Shown here: in pieces, positions 45,213 to 53,702 of the stretch
Position numbering within the stretch: position 1 is the first letter of the stretch
How the letters are laid out: each line of letters opens with the position of its first letter
Source of the DNA: Bacteroidales bacterium
GTDB taxonomy: Bacteria; Bacteroidota; Bacteroidia; Bacteroidales; UBA932
Length of the DNA stretch: 64,000 bases
Direction: 5' to 3'
NCBI GenBank assembly: GCA_017962375.1
Contig: JAGCVJ010000002.1
Span: 1-64,000 of the forward strand
The notes under the pieces: model-generated
Told to the model about the DNA's origin: nothing
The model's database searches: none
The model's input: only the letters and a program-made list of their open reading frames with translations
Translations under genes and position numbers: made by a program

Positions 45213-46403
45213 ATGAAAAGATTATTAATGTTCTTGTTATTGTGTGTGGCTGTATCTATGACTGTATTCGGTCAGGATGTCAAGAAGAAAATCATCAGAC
45301 GGATGGATGTTCTTCAATATCTGCCGGATACAAGTGACGGTAATCCTGAGACATTCTGGAAAGCTCTGCTGGAAACTGAGAATCCGATAACAGAGACATT
45401 TGATAAAATCTACAAGCGGGATAGGGGAATTGGTGCAAAAGCCAGGGAAAAGATTGACGAGGCTATACTTCTTCATGTACGCCATTATGCAGACATTATA
45501 AAGTATAATCCAATCTTGGACTCCATCGCTGAGAATATTCTTATCGGGAGTAGCGGAAAGGTTCGTCTGTATGATTTGGAAAAGTTTACAGATAATGCTT
45601 TTGCTGCTCCAAATGGCAATGTGGTGATATACCGTGGTCTGCAGAATTTGTTTTCAAGATATAAAGAAGAATTGCTTACGGCAATCATTGCTCACGAGGT
45701 TGCCCATGTTTTACTCAGGCATAGTCTTGTGCAAGAGTATATGCAGAGAAAGAACGAACGTAACAACATGATTGCAGCTTCTATTGCTGTTGGATTACAG
45801 GCGTTTGCAGACGGAATGAATTCAGCTTATTCCGGTCAGGCCGTCAATAACGCAGCCTATTATACCAGCATCTTCAATTCGGCAAAATATGACTCCTTTA
45901 TGTATCAGTTCAAGTATAGCCGGGAGATTGAACTTCAGGCCGATATTGTGGCATTCAGGCTACTGGACTGGGTTGGTATAGGCGGAGAGCGAATGAAAGA
46001 AGCTCTTAGATTAATGGCAGATCCTTTTGAGTATTTCTCGAAGCTGGACGATCATTATACTATTCCTCAGCGAATTGCTGTTTTGGAACAATTGGAGATG
46101 GGGCCTAGAGTAAAAGGTGTCAAACGCGTGGCGCCCGGAACAGAAAAGAATGTAGGAATCGTCCCAGGAAAGGTGAGAGAAATCTCGTCCCGTTATGTGG
46201 TAATTAAGGTTGGTGAAAAAGCAAGGCTAAAAACTATCTCAGGCAAAGAAGCTTTGTGGCGGACCAAAGATTCTTCTGTGGTTAAGGTCTATTCAGATGG
46301 CAGGGTCAAGGGATTGACCTCAGGGATTGCTATGGTCTGGGCCTATGAGAAAGAAGGTTCCGATAATACGGAACTGCATGCAGTCAGCGTGGTTGACCTC
46401 TAA
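45213..46403 (+). CDS. M48-family zinc peptidase with probable C-terminal Ig-like (BIG2) domain
   Basis: 396 aa. Signal peptide ~1-20 (MKRLLMFLLLCVAVSMTVFG), so exported. HExxH zinc site in IIAHEVAHVLLRH with the third ligand expected in REIELQADIVAFRLL (ExxxD-type helix). After ~residue 310 a basic linker leads to an ~80-residue beta-rich tail whose end, LWRTKDSSVVKVYSDGRVKGLTSGIAMVWAY, fits the BIG2 pattern (S/D-S-V-V-x-V-x-x-x-G-x-V-x-G-x-x-x-G). Target proteins are unknown. Last gene of the accessory block. Confidence 0.82.
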   Translation: MKRLLMFLLLCVAVSMTVFGQDVKKKIIRRMDVLQYLPDTSDGNPETFWKALLETENPITETFDKIYKRDRGIGAKAREKIDEAILLHVRHYADIIKYNPILDSIAENILIGSSGKVRLYDLEKFTDNAFAAPNGNVVIYRGLQNLFSRYKEELLTAIIAHEVAHVLLRHSLVQEYMQRKNERNNMIAASIAVGLQAFADGMNSAYSGQAVNNAAYYTSIFNSAKYDSFMYQFKYSREIELQADIVAFRLLDWVGIGGERMKEALRLMADPFEYFSKLDDHYTIPQRIAVLEQLEMGPRVKGVKRVAPGTEKNVGIVPGKVREISSRYVVIKVGEKARLKTISGKEALWRTKDSSVVKVYSDGRVKGLTSGIAMVWAYEKEGSDNTELHAVSVVDL

Positions 46404-46414
46404 GTCTGAATATG

Positions 46415-46595
46415 CTCGGCGATGGTGCCTTTTGCCGCGAAAATCTCGGCGATGGTGTCTTGTAAGTAGCTGAGTTTCAATACATCCTAAAAAGCACCTG
46501 CCGTTTTTGCGGGGGTGCTTTTTGGGATGTGCTGTCTATCAGGATGTTACAGCCCACCATCGCCGGGCAGCGATCTCCGGGAGGTCATCGCCGGA
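46415..46595. repeat. Short GGCGATGG repeats around a terminator
   Basis: CTCGGCGATGGTG occurs twice in direct order (46415-46427, 46445-46457) and in inverted order as CCACCATCGCCGGG (46555-46568), with a further partial CATCGCCGG at about 46586. They flank the terminator at 46489-46523 at the right edge of the accessory block. Confidence 0.7.
46489..46523. terminator. Two-way terminator between M48 gene and htpG
   Basis: AAAAAGCACC pairs with GGTGCTTTTT, extended inward by TGCCG/GCGGG around a T-loop. Oligo-T follows on either strand, so it can end both convergent transcripts. Confidence 0.85.
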
Positions 46596-46615
46596 GCTGG
46601 CAACGCTGAGCCCGG

Positions 46616-48670
46616 TTATTTGAGCAGGCTGAGGCTTCTGGAGACGAAGTCTGAGAGCTGCTTGCCTTTTAGCATGCCGTTGGCAAGAAGGGCAAGGTCA
46701 GAGATCTGCTTGAGAAGGGTGTTGCCTCTGCCGAATTCTTTCATCAGGTCTCTCTTCTGGTCCTGGAGACTGGTGAGGGTGGAGTTGAGCTTGGTGCGTT
46801 TGTCCTTCATCTCCTGAGGAATGTCCTCGTCCTTTTTGTCCTTGGTGTCTTTTTCTATGAGGTCAAGGGCGTCTTTGACGTTGGCTATCTGGGCCTTGAG
46901 GTCGTTGGCCTTTTCTCCGGTCTGCTCGTCTTTCTGCTTGATGATCTGCTTTACCAGAGGGTTTTCAACGTTGAGCTTGAGGGTGTAGGAGTCTGGCATC
47001 TCGCCGTAGAAGTTCAATCCTCCGCCAAGGGAGCTCATCTCCTTGTAGCGGCGCATGAACTCGTTCTGGGTAATAAGCAGAGGAGCTCCGTTTTCGCCCA
47101 TATTCTCGGCTTGGAGAGTATATCTGCCTTCCTCCGGGAGAACGGCCGCAAAAGCGTACTCCAGGTCCAGTTCCTCGCCTTCCTTGAGCTCCGGTTTCTT
47201 GTTGTCTTCCTTCTTTATGAGGTTGTCTATGCTGTCTGAGTCTACGCGGGCGAATGTGCTGTCCTTGATCTTGGTCTCAAGCAGATTCACGAAGTGGGAG
47301 TCCAGCTGGCTGTCGAACAGCAGAACCTGGTAGCCCTTGCTCTTGGCGGCCTCAATGAACTGGTACTGGGCCACTGCGTCTGTAGCGTATAGATATACTA
47401 CCTTCTTGTCTTTGTCTTTCTGTTCTTTTTCTATAAGCTTTGCAAAGTCTTCATAGTTAAGGTATTTGCCGTCTGTGGTCTTGAACAGGGCAAACTTCAT
47501 GGCCCTTTCGCAGAACTTCTCGTCGGTGAGCATGCCGTATTCTATGAAGAGCTTCAGGTTGTCCCACTTGCTCTCGAATTCTTCCTTCTTGTCCTTGGAT
47601 ATTTCTTCCAGGCGGTCGGCCACTTTCTTTGTGATGTAGGTGGATATCTTCTTGACGTTGGCATCGGCCTGAAGGTAGCTTCTGGAGACGTTAAGAGGAA
47701 TGTCAGGAGAGTCAATCACTCCGTATAGCAGGGTAAGGAACTCAGGCACTATGTTCTCCACCTGATCGGTGACGAACATCTGGTTGCAGTAGAGCTGGAT
47801 ACGGTTCTTGGACACATCCATGCGGTCCTTGATCTTAGGGAAGTAGAGGATACCCGTCAGGTTGAATGGATAGTCCACGTTCAGGTGAATCCAGAACAGA
47901 GGATCTTCCTTCATAGGGTAGAGCTTACGGTAGAAATCAAGGTACTCTTCATCCTTTATATCACTTGGAGTCTTGGCCCATAGAGGCTCTGAGTCGTTGA
48001 CTATCTTGTCTTTGTCCGTATCTACATACTTGCCGTCTTTCCATTCAGTTTCCTTGCCGAAGGCAATCTTAACAGGCATGAACTTGCAGTATTTGCTGAG
48101 GAGTTCTTCAATCTTGTTCTTGGTGGAGAATTCCTTGCTGTCGTCGTCAAGGTACAGGGTGATCTTGGTTCCGCGGTCATCTTTCTTGCACTCTTCCATC
48201 GTGAACTCAGGACTTCCGTCGCAGCTCCACTTGACGCCTTTGCTGCCTTCCTTGTAGCTCAGCGATTCGATTTCCACTTTCTTGGAAACCATAAAGGCGG
48301 AATAGAAGCCCAGCCCGAAATGGCCGATAATGCTGTCTATCTGGTCTTTGTACTTTTCCAGAAACTCTCCTGCGGAGGAGAATGCTATCTGGTTGATGTA
48401 TTTGTCGATTTCCTCGGCAGTCATGCCGACACCTCGGTCGGTTATGGTGAGTATGTTCTTCTTCTCGTTAGCCTCGATGTGGATGGTGGTGTCTCCCATC
48501 TCACCCTTGAACTCTCCCTTGCCGGCTATGGCGCCCAGTTTCTGTGTGGCGTCTACAGCGTTGGCTACCAGTTCCCTGAGAAAGATCTCATGGTCTGAAT
48601 ACAGGAATTTCTTTATAACCGGAAATATGTTTTCCGTAGTTACTCCTATCTGTCCTTTTGTCTTGGTCAT
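46616..48670 (-). CDS. htpG: HtpG (bacterial Hsp90 chaperone)
   Basis: 684 aa. GHKL ATPase N-domain with FLRELVANAVDATQKL, TITDRGVGMTAEEIDKYINQIAFSSAGEF and GHFGLGFYSAFMVS, a middle domain (SDIKDEEYLDFYRKLYP, GILYFPKIKDRMDVSKNRIQLYCNQMFV, LNVSRSYLQ) and a C-terminal dimer domain, with a Lys/Asp-rich insert (TKDKKDEDIPQEMKDKRTK). ATG 48670 matches the usual start (TENIFPVIKKF follows); an in-frame ATG at 48709 lies right at the 3' base of a terminator hairpin and is less likely. No heat-shock operator of the CIRCE type is seen. Confidence 0.95.
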   Translation of the reverse strand: MTKTKGQIGVTTENIFPVIKKFLYSDHEIFLRELVANAVDATQKLGAIAGKGEFKGEMGDTTIHIEANEKKNILTITDRGVGMTAEEIDKYINQIAFSSAGEFLEKYKDQIDSIIGHFGLGFYSAFMVSKKVEIESLSYKEGSKGVKWSCDGSPEFTMEECKKDDRGTKITLYLDDDSKEFSTKNKIEELLSKYCKFMPVKIAFGKETEWKDGKYVDTDKDKIVNDSEPLWAKTPSDIKDEEYLDFYRKLYPMKEDPLFWIHLNVDYPFNLTGILYFPKIKDRMDVSKNRIQLYCNQMFVTDQVENIVPEFLTLLYGVIDSPDIPLNVSRSYLQADANVKKISTYITKKVADRLEEISKDKKEEFESKWDNLKLFIEYGMLTDEKFCERAMKFALFKTTDGKYLNYEDFAKLIEKEQKDKDKKVVYLYATDAVAQYQFIEAAKSKGYQVLLFDSQLDSHFVNLLETKIKDSTFARVDSDSIDNLIKKEDNKKPELKEGEELDLEYAFAAVLPEEGRYTLQAENMGENGAPLLITQNEFMRRYKEMSSLGGGLNFYGEMPDSYTLKLNVENPLVKQIIKQKDEQTGEKANDLKAQIANVKDALDLIEKDTKDKKDEDIPQEMKDKRTKLNSTLTSLQDQKRDLMKEFGRGNTLLKQISDLALLANGMLKGKQLSDFVSRSLSLLK

Positions 48671-48710
48671 ATTGTTGATGTTTTTGTTATTGTCTTCTAT
48701 TGGGTACATA

Positions 48711-48752
48711 AAAAACCTCCCGATGGTGTTTCAATCTTTGTACCATCGGGAG
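48711..48752 (-). terminator. Terminator after the GIN-domain gene
   Basis: On the minus strand CTCCCGATGGT pairs perfectly with ACCATCGGGAG (48717-48727 / 48742-48752, 14-nt loop) and is followed by GTTTTTT. It separates the sigma/anti-sigma/GIN unit from htpG. Confidence 0.8.
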
Positions 48753-48756
48753 AGTT

Positions 48757-48771
48757 GTGACAATTTGTCAC
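48757..48771. repeat. 15-bp palindrome upstream of htpG
   Basis: GTGACAA-T-TTGTCAC, perfect 7-bp arms around one base. It lies between the GIN-domain gene's stop and the terminator, so it could be an operator for htpG or part of a 3' structure. Confidence 0.6.
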
Positions 48772-48794
48772 TCTATGTATGGATTTGTTTTGGT

Positions 48795-49694
48795 CTACTT
48801 GTGCGTGACTGCTGCACCGCGGCTCCTTTCAATAAGCACTTTGTCCGGATCTCCGTGATATACCAGGGTGGAAGCTCCGCTGACTTCTCCTGAAATCCTC
48901 TTGGTAACATTGATATCAGCCTTGGAAGCTCCGCTCAGTTCAATGGCGAGTTCCTTGGTCTGGAAACTGGAACCCTTGAAGATAGAGGCTCCGCTGCAGT
49001 CCAGGGCGGTGTTGTCTGTCTTGCCGCTGGCATTCAGAATAGATGCTCCGCTCAAGTCGGCGTCCAGCTTGTCGGAAACGTTTCCGGTGAGGAAAAGCTT
49101 AGACGCTCCGCTCAGGTCGCATTTTGCCCTGTCCCAAGAGCCGGCAATCACGACTTCAGCCGCTCCGCTAAGGTCAAAGTCTATAATGTCTGCGCTGAGC
49201 TTGTTAAGCCTTGCCTTTGCGGCTCCGCTGAGGTCTATCTTGCAGCTCTTTTCAGAGAAAGACTCTCTGCACATCAGAGTTGCGGCGCCGGAAAGGTCTA
49301 TTTTAGTCAGAGAAGCCAGGTCAGCAACAACTTTCACCGGGCCCTTGAGGTTCTTTGTGCGTGAGAACCATTTGTTTTTGCTGTCGGATATGTTGTATCC
49401 GTTCTCAACTCTCAGAATGAGAATTCCGCCGCTTTCGCTTACTATGATGTGTTCCAGAGTCTTGGCCGGAGCATAGACGGTAACCTTGCCGCTGCGTCCG
49501 CGGGTAACTTCTACCTGAAATACACCGCCCGCCCTCACTCCGTTCAGGGAGGAGAATTTATAGGTTTTGTTGGCGAGGTTCTCTTCAGATGAATTGACCA
49601 CTATAACTTTTCCGCTCTTGCTGTTCTGGGCATTAGAGCTGGCTGCAAGCAGAATGGCCGATACAAGCAGCAATGATGCAAAAATCTTTTTCAT
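48795..49694 (-). CDS. GIN-domain (DUF2807) exported beta-helix protein
   Basis: 299 aa. Signal peptide ~1-22 (MKKIFASLLLVSAILLAASSNAQ). From residue ~130 a right-handed-helix-like repeat appears about every 20 residues with the core LSGAS/LSGAA/CSGAS (KIDLSGAATL, KIDLSGAAKA, DLSGAAEVV, DLSGASKLF, DLSGASILN, DCSGASIFK, ELSGASKAD, VSGASTLV). This is the GIN domain, common next to ECF sigma/anti-sigma pairs in Bacteroidota. Likely periplasmic or surface-exposed; function unknown. It is 27 bp after the anti-sigma-like gene. Confidence 0.88.
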   Translation of the reverse strand: MKKIFASLLLVSAILLAASSNAQNSKSGKVIVVNSSEENLANKTYKFSSLNGVRAGGVFQVEVTRGRSGKVTVYAPAKTLEHIIVSESGGILILRVENGYNISDSKNKWFSRTKNLKGPVKVVADLASLTKIDLSGAATLMCRESFSEKSCKIDLSGAAKARLNKLSADIIDFDLSGAAEVVIAGSWDRAKCDLSGASKLFLTGNVSDKLDADLSGASILNASGKTDNTALDCSGASIFKGSSFQTKELAIELSGASKADINVTKRISGEVSGASTLVYHGDPDKVLIERSRGAAVTHK

Positions 49695-49721
49695 ATCTGT
49701 AATGTTTTAATTATCTGGTTG

Positions 49722-50252
49722 TTATTCTTCTGTTTCATTATTCATCGCGATGAAAGTCTTAATCTTCTTCAGGCCTTCCATCTTCTGGTTGTAGTACTCC
49801 TTGATGATCTTCTGCTTTTCCTTCTTGGAAAGATTTGAAGGAAGCTGCAGAGCCAGAAGCTCGTCATCTTCAGTGATGGAAGATATGGAGTAGAGCGCGT
49901 CTTCCTTGTAGCCTTCTGACAGGCTGTGGCTGTCTTCGGTCAGCTCTTTGCCCATTTCCATAAGGCTCAGGCGGTACTTTTGCTCCATCCTGTTGATGGA
50001 TTCGTCCGGACTGGCCTTGGCAAGAAGCAGAATGACAGCTATTGCGCACACGGCAGGTGAGAGAACCCAAGCGGCCTTTTTTCCGGCGCTCTGGTCGTTG
50101 AACCAGGAAGAAATCCTTTGCCAGAAGCCTGTATTTTGGCTCTCGAGTTTCTTCAGGAACCTTTCCTGGTGCCCAAGAGGCAATTCAGCCTCTTCTGTCT
50201 GCATTCTTCTCTGAGAGAATACTTTCTCCAGTCTGGTGTCAAAATCTTTCAT
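49722..50252 (-). CDS. Single-TM anti-sigma-like protein
   Basis: 176 aa. Cytoplasmic N-terminus of ~55 residues, one membrane helix at ~61-79 (WVLSPAVCAIAVILLLA), and a periplasmic helical tail with SNLSKKEKQKIIKEYYNQKME. Layout and a 14-bp overlap with the sigma gene indicate the cognate anti-sigma factor, but no zinc-binding ZAS motif is visible. The assignment rests on context. Confidence 0.78.
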   Translation of the reverse strand: MKDFDTRLEKVFSQRRMQTEEAELPLGHQERFLKKLESQNTGFWQRISSWFNDQSAGKKAAWVLSPAVCAIAVILLLAKASPDESINRMEQKYRLSLMEMGKELTEDSHSLSEGYKEDALYSISSITEDDELLALQLPSNLSKKEKQKIIKEYYNQKMEGLKKIKTFIAMNNETEE

Positions 50253-50751
50253 ATAAACCTTCTTTTTTCAACATGGAGGCAAGCTTCTGCCGTCCTCTCA
50301 TATAGTTGCTTCTTATTGAATTTTCTTTCATGGAAGTGATCTCGGCGATCTCCTCGTAGTCATAGCCTTCTATCAGCTTGAGAGACATTATCTGGCGGCA
50401 GCCTTTAGGCAGGCGGGCAATAGTGGCGATAACCTTTGACACTATGTTTGTCTGGCTGCCCTCGCCGTAGTCCTGGGTGAAAGAGACCTCCTCTTCTGCC
50501 TTGATCTCAGACTGATAGGTCTGGTATCTTTTTCTCCTTCTGACGACATCCAGCGACTTGTTTATGCAAGAGCGCATGAGGTAGGCGCCGATATTGTCTA
50601 TTTTCGACAGGCTGGAGCATACCTTTAGTATGGTGTCTTGCATGACATCTTCAGCTTCCTGGCTGTTGCCAAGGATGCGAAGCGAGGCAAGATACAGACT
50701 GCGCGAATGCTCGCCGTAGATTTGTTCGATTTCCTGTCGGTCTGTCTTCAT
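50239..50751 (-). CDS. ECF-type RNA polymerase sigma factor
   Basis: 170 aa. Sigma region 2 (IYGEHSRSLYLASLRILGNSQEAEDVMQDTILKV...IGAYLMRSCINKSLDVVRRRKR) and region 4 (IARLPKGCRQIMSLKLIEGYDYEEIAEITSMKENSIRSNYMRGRQKL) are complete; region 3 is absent as in all ECF factors. Start at ATG 50751 (MKTDRQEIEQIYG). It heads sigma, anti-sigma, GIN-domain gene, all minus strand, and probably controls them. Confidence 0.92.
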   Translation of the reverse strand: MKTDRQEIEQIYGEHSRSLYLASLRILGNSQEAEDVMQDTILKVCSSLSKIDNIGAYLMRSCINKSLDVVRRRKRYQTYQSEIKAEEEVSFTQDYGEGSQTNIVSKVIATIARLPKGCRQIMSLKLIEGYDYEEIAEITSMKENSIRSNYMRGRQKLASMLKKEGLYERF

Positions 50752-50765
50752 TCCACTATAATGAC

Positions 50766-50814
50766 GCAACAATTTTGCCGTTGTTGCAATTTAGGCATTA
50801 AAAAGTTAAATTTG
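50766..50814. promoter_or_regulatory. P5CDH promoter and divergent inverted repeat
   Basis: Plus-strand promoter: TTG (50784-50786), 20 bp, TAAATTTG (50807-50814). The perfect inverted repeat GCAACAA-N8-TTGTTGC (50766-50787) includes the -33 TTG and lies between the ECF sigma and P5CDH genes, 15 bp from the sigma start. Confidence 0.65.
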
Positions 50815-50851
50815 TATTCATTCATACCGTAATATCTATAAAAGACTTTAT

Positions 50852-52489
50852 ATGAACAATTCTATTTTCAGTTTTCCTGTGCCGGCAAACGAGCCTGTAA
50901 AGACTTATCTTGCAGGAAGTCCGGAGCGCATTGCAATAGATGCGGAACTAAAGAGACAAAGCAAAACCATAATTGAGATTCCTCTTATCATCGGAGGAAA
51001 GGAGGTGAAGACTGGCAATATGGGCCAAGTAGTTGAGCCTCATAACCATAAGCACGTGCTCGCCAAGTACCACAAGGCTGGCGAGAAGGAGGTTCAGATG
51101 GCTGTTGACGCAGCTATGGCGGCTCACAATAAATGGGCCGAGACTCCTTGGACAACCAGAGCTGCCATCCTTCTGAAGGCAGCAGACCTGATTGCCGGAA
51201 AATACAGGGCTCTGATCAACGCAGCCTGCATGCTCGGCCAGAGCAAGAACATGTTCCAGGCAGAAATAGACTCCGCCTGCGAGCTGATAGACTTCCTCCG
51301 CTACAACGCGGCATACGCTTCAGAGATCTACGCCATGCAGCCAAAGTGCGCCGCCGGCCAGATCAACTCAATGGAATACAGGCCTCTGGAGGGCTTCATC
51401 CTGGCCGTAACTCCGTTCAACTTCACATCCATTGCATCCAACCTTAACATGACGCCAGTGCTGATGGGCAACACCACCGTATGGAAGCCTTCTACAACGG
51501 CTCTGCTGTCTAACTACTATGTAATGAAGGTGTTTATGGAGGCTGGCCTTCCTGCAGGAGTTGTGAATTTCGTTCCGGGCCCTGGTTCCGTTATCGGAAA
51601 GGTTGCCTGCGCAAGTCCTGACCTGGGCGGTATTCACTTCACCGGTTCAACAGCCACGTTCCAGGGTCTTTGGAAGACTGTCGGGATGAATATAGACAAG
51701 TACAAGACATATCCTCGCCTGGTTGGAGAAACCGGCGGAAAAGACTTTATTTTCGTTCACAAGAGCGCAGACGCTGAGGCAGTTGCCAACGCCGCTTTCT
51801 GCGGGGCATTTGAGTTTGCCGGCCAGAAGTGCTCTGCCGCCAGCCGAATGTACTGCCCTAAGAGCCTGTGGCCAAAGGTGCTCAAGGGAATGAAGGAAAG
51901 GTGCGAGCAGGTAAAGGTAGGGGATGTCACCGATCCTGAGAACTTCGTGAACGCCGTAATCGACGAGCCTTCATTCGACAACATAGCCAAGGCAATCAAC
52001 TACGCCAAGAGAAGCAAAGACGCTGAAATAGTTATTGGCGGCCAGTGCGACAAGAGCGTGGGCTACTTTATCCAGCCAACCGTAATCCTTGCCAAGAAGC
52101 CTCATTTCAAGACAATGGAAGAGGAACTGTTCGGACCGGTTCTGACCGTGTATGTATATGAGGACAAGGATCTTGACAAGACTCTGGAACTCTTGGACAC
52201 CACTTCTCCATACGGCCTTACCGGCTCCGTATTCGGGCAGGACAGGCTCGCTTGCGACTATATATCCGGCAAGCTTCGCTACTGCGCAGGAAACTTCTAT
52301 GTAAATGACAAACCGACAGGCGCCGTGGTAGGTCTGCAGCCGTTCGGAGGCAGCCGCGCTTCAGGCACCAACGACAAGGCCGGCAGCTCGTTCAACCTTA
52401 TGAGATGGGTTACTTCAAGGGCTATCAAGGAGACGCTGGTTCCGCCTACCGCCTGGAAGTATTCATACATGAAAAAAGACACAAAATAA
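50852..52489 (+). CDS. pruA: L-glutamate gamma-semialdehyde (P5C) dehydrogenase
   Basis: 545 aa, the long P5CDH form. Oxidises glutamate semialdehyde to glutamate in proline and arginine breakdown with NAD. Signatures: LAVTPFNFTSIASNLNMTPVLMGNTTVWKPS, the general-base Glu in LVGETGGKDFIFVH, the catalytic Cys in FEFAGQKCSAASRMY, and GLTGSVFGQDR / QPFGGSRASGTNDKAGS near the end. A proline dehydrogenase is not in this window. Confidence 0.92.
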   Translation: MNNSIFSFPVPANEPVKTYLAGSPERIAIDAELKRQSKTIIEIPLIIGGKEVKTGNMGQVVEPHNHKHVLAKYHKAGEKEVQMAVDAAMAAHNKWAETPWTTRAAILLKAADLIAGKYRALINAACMLGQSKNMFQAEIDSACELIDFLRYNAAYASEIYAMQPKCAAGQINSMEYRPLEGFILAVTPFNFTSIASNLNMTPVLMGNTTVWKPSTTALLSNYYVMKVFMEAGLPAGVVNFVPGPGSVIGKVACASPDLGGIHFTGSTATFQGLWKTVGMNIDKYKTYPRLVGETGGKDFIFVHKSADAEAVANAAFCGAFEFAGQKCSAASRMYCPKSLWPKVLKGMKERCEQVKVGDVTDPENFVNAVIDEPSFDNIAKAINYAKRSKDAEIVIGGQCDKSVGYFIQPTVILAKKPHFKTMEEELFGPVLTVYVYEDKDLDKTLELLDTTSPYGLTGSVFGQDRLACDYISGKLRYCAGNFYVNDKPTGAVVGLQPFGGSRASGTNDKAGSSFNLMRWVTSRAIKETLVPPTAWKYSYMKKDTK

Positions 52490-52499
52490 TATTCATACA

Positions 52500-53630
52500 A
52501 TGGCAAAATCTGTACATCAGCTTCATCAGGAGGCAATGGTGGTTGACACCCATTGCGACACGCCTCTGAGGATAGATGAAGAGCACGCAGACCTCGGCGT
52601 AAGGAGCAACGAGGGACACAACGATTTCATCAGGATGAAAGAAGGCGGACTGGACCTTATGTTCTACGCTATCTTCACCCGTGTAAGGCTTACTCCAGAC
52701 CAGTCTACCGTTCAGGCAGTCAGGCTGATAGGCGAGACCAAGGACATGATTGCCGCCAACCGCGACAAGGTGGCCCTGGCTTATTCCGTGCGCCATGCCC
52801 GCCAGATCAAAAAGAGCGGAAGGGGAGCCATAATGCTTGGAATGGAGAATGGTTCTCCAATCCAGAACGACCTGGCTCTTCTGCACGAGTTCTACCGCAT
52901 GGGAGTGCGTTACATAACTCTTTGCCACTGCGCCCATAACCAGCTCTGCGACAGCTGCGCTCCAAAGGAGGCCCAGTGGCACGGCCTTTCTCCTTTCGGA
53001 AAGAAGGTTGTGGCCGAGATGAACCGTCTTGGAATGATAGTGGACGTAAGCCACCTTTCAGATGAGTCTTTCTATGACTGCCTCAAGTATTCCAAGGCTC
53101 CTATCGTAGCTACACATTCCTGCTGCAGAGCGCTTTGCAAGCATCCAAGGAATATGACCGACAAGATGATCAAAGACCTGGCAAAGGCCGGCGGAGTGAT
53201 CCAGATCAACTTCTATCCTGCTTTCCTCAGCGATGCCTACGGCACTGACGCTTACTTCGATGCGGCCGACGCCTACGATGCAGCAATGAAGGCCTACTGG
53301 AGAAGCGGCAAGAAAGGCAAGAAGGAAATCGCCGAGCTTAAAAAGCATACGGCCTATCTGAAGAAGAATTTCCCTTCTCCTTCCTACAAGCTTCTGGTTG
53401 ACCACATTGAGCACGTAATTGACCTTGTTGGAATAGATTACGTAGGTCTTGGCTCAGACTATGACGGAATCGAGATGCCGCCAATCGGCCTTGAGGACGT
53501 AAGCAAGTTCGAGGTCATCACCCGTGAGCTTCGCCACAGGGGATACTCAGACGAGGACATCAAGAAGGTTCTCGGCGAGAACTTCCTCAGAGCTTTCACC
53601 CAGGTAGAGGACATGGCTCTCACCTTCTAG
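52500..53630 (+). CDS. Membrane dipeptidase-type metallopeptidase (M19)
   Basis: 376 aa. Renal-dipeptidase family: the zinc-ligand start VVDTHCDTPLRIDEEHADLG, then MLGMENGSPI, RYITLCHCAHNQLCD, MIVDVSHLSDESFYDCL, PIVATHSCCRALCKHPRNMTD and the C-terminal GLGSDYDGIEMPPIGLEDVSKF. No signal peptide is evident, so it appears cytoplasmic, hydrolysing dipeptides, possibly feeding the neighbouring P5CDH with amino acids (inference). It is 10 bp after pruA. Confidence 0.92.
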   Translation: MAKSVHQLHQEAMVVDTHCDTPLRIDEEHADLGVRSNEGHNDFIRMKEGGLDLMFYAIFTRVRLTPDQSTVQAVRLIGETKDMIAANRDKVALAYSVRHARQIKKSGRGAIMLGMENGSPIQNDLALLHEFYRMGVRYITLCHCAHNQLCDSCAPKEAQWHGLSPFGKKVVAEMNRLGMIVDVSHLSDESFYDCLKYSKAPIVATHSCCRALCKHPRNMTDKMIKDLAKAGGVIQINFYPAFLSDAYGTDAYFDAADAYDAAMKAYWRSGKKGKKEIAELKKHTAYLKKNFPSPSYKLLVDHIEHVIDLVGIDYVGLGSDYDGIEMPPIGLEDVSKFEVITRELRHRGYSDEDIKKVLGENFLRAFTQVEDMALTF

Positions 53631-53646
53631 AATTTTGCTTTGCATT

Positions 53647-53689
53647 AAAAGAAAGAGAGTGACTGTATTCAGCCACTCTCTTCTTTTTA
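53647..53689. terminator. Two-way terminator after the dipeptidase
   Basis: AGAGAGTG-A-CTG pairs with CAG-C-CACTCTCT around TATT (one mismatch), with T-rich sequence following on both strands. It serves the dipeptidase and the convergent serine hydrolase gene. Confidence 0.85.
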
Positions 53690-53702
53690 TAAGTTTCGGT
53701 TT

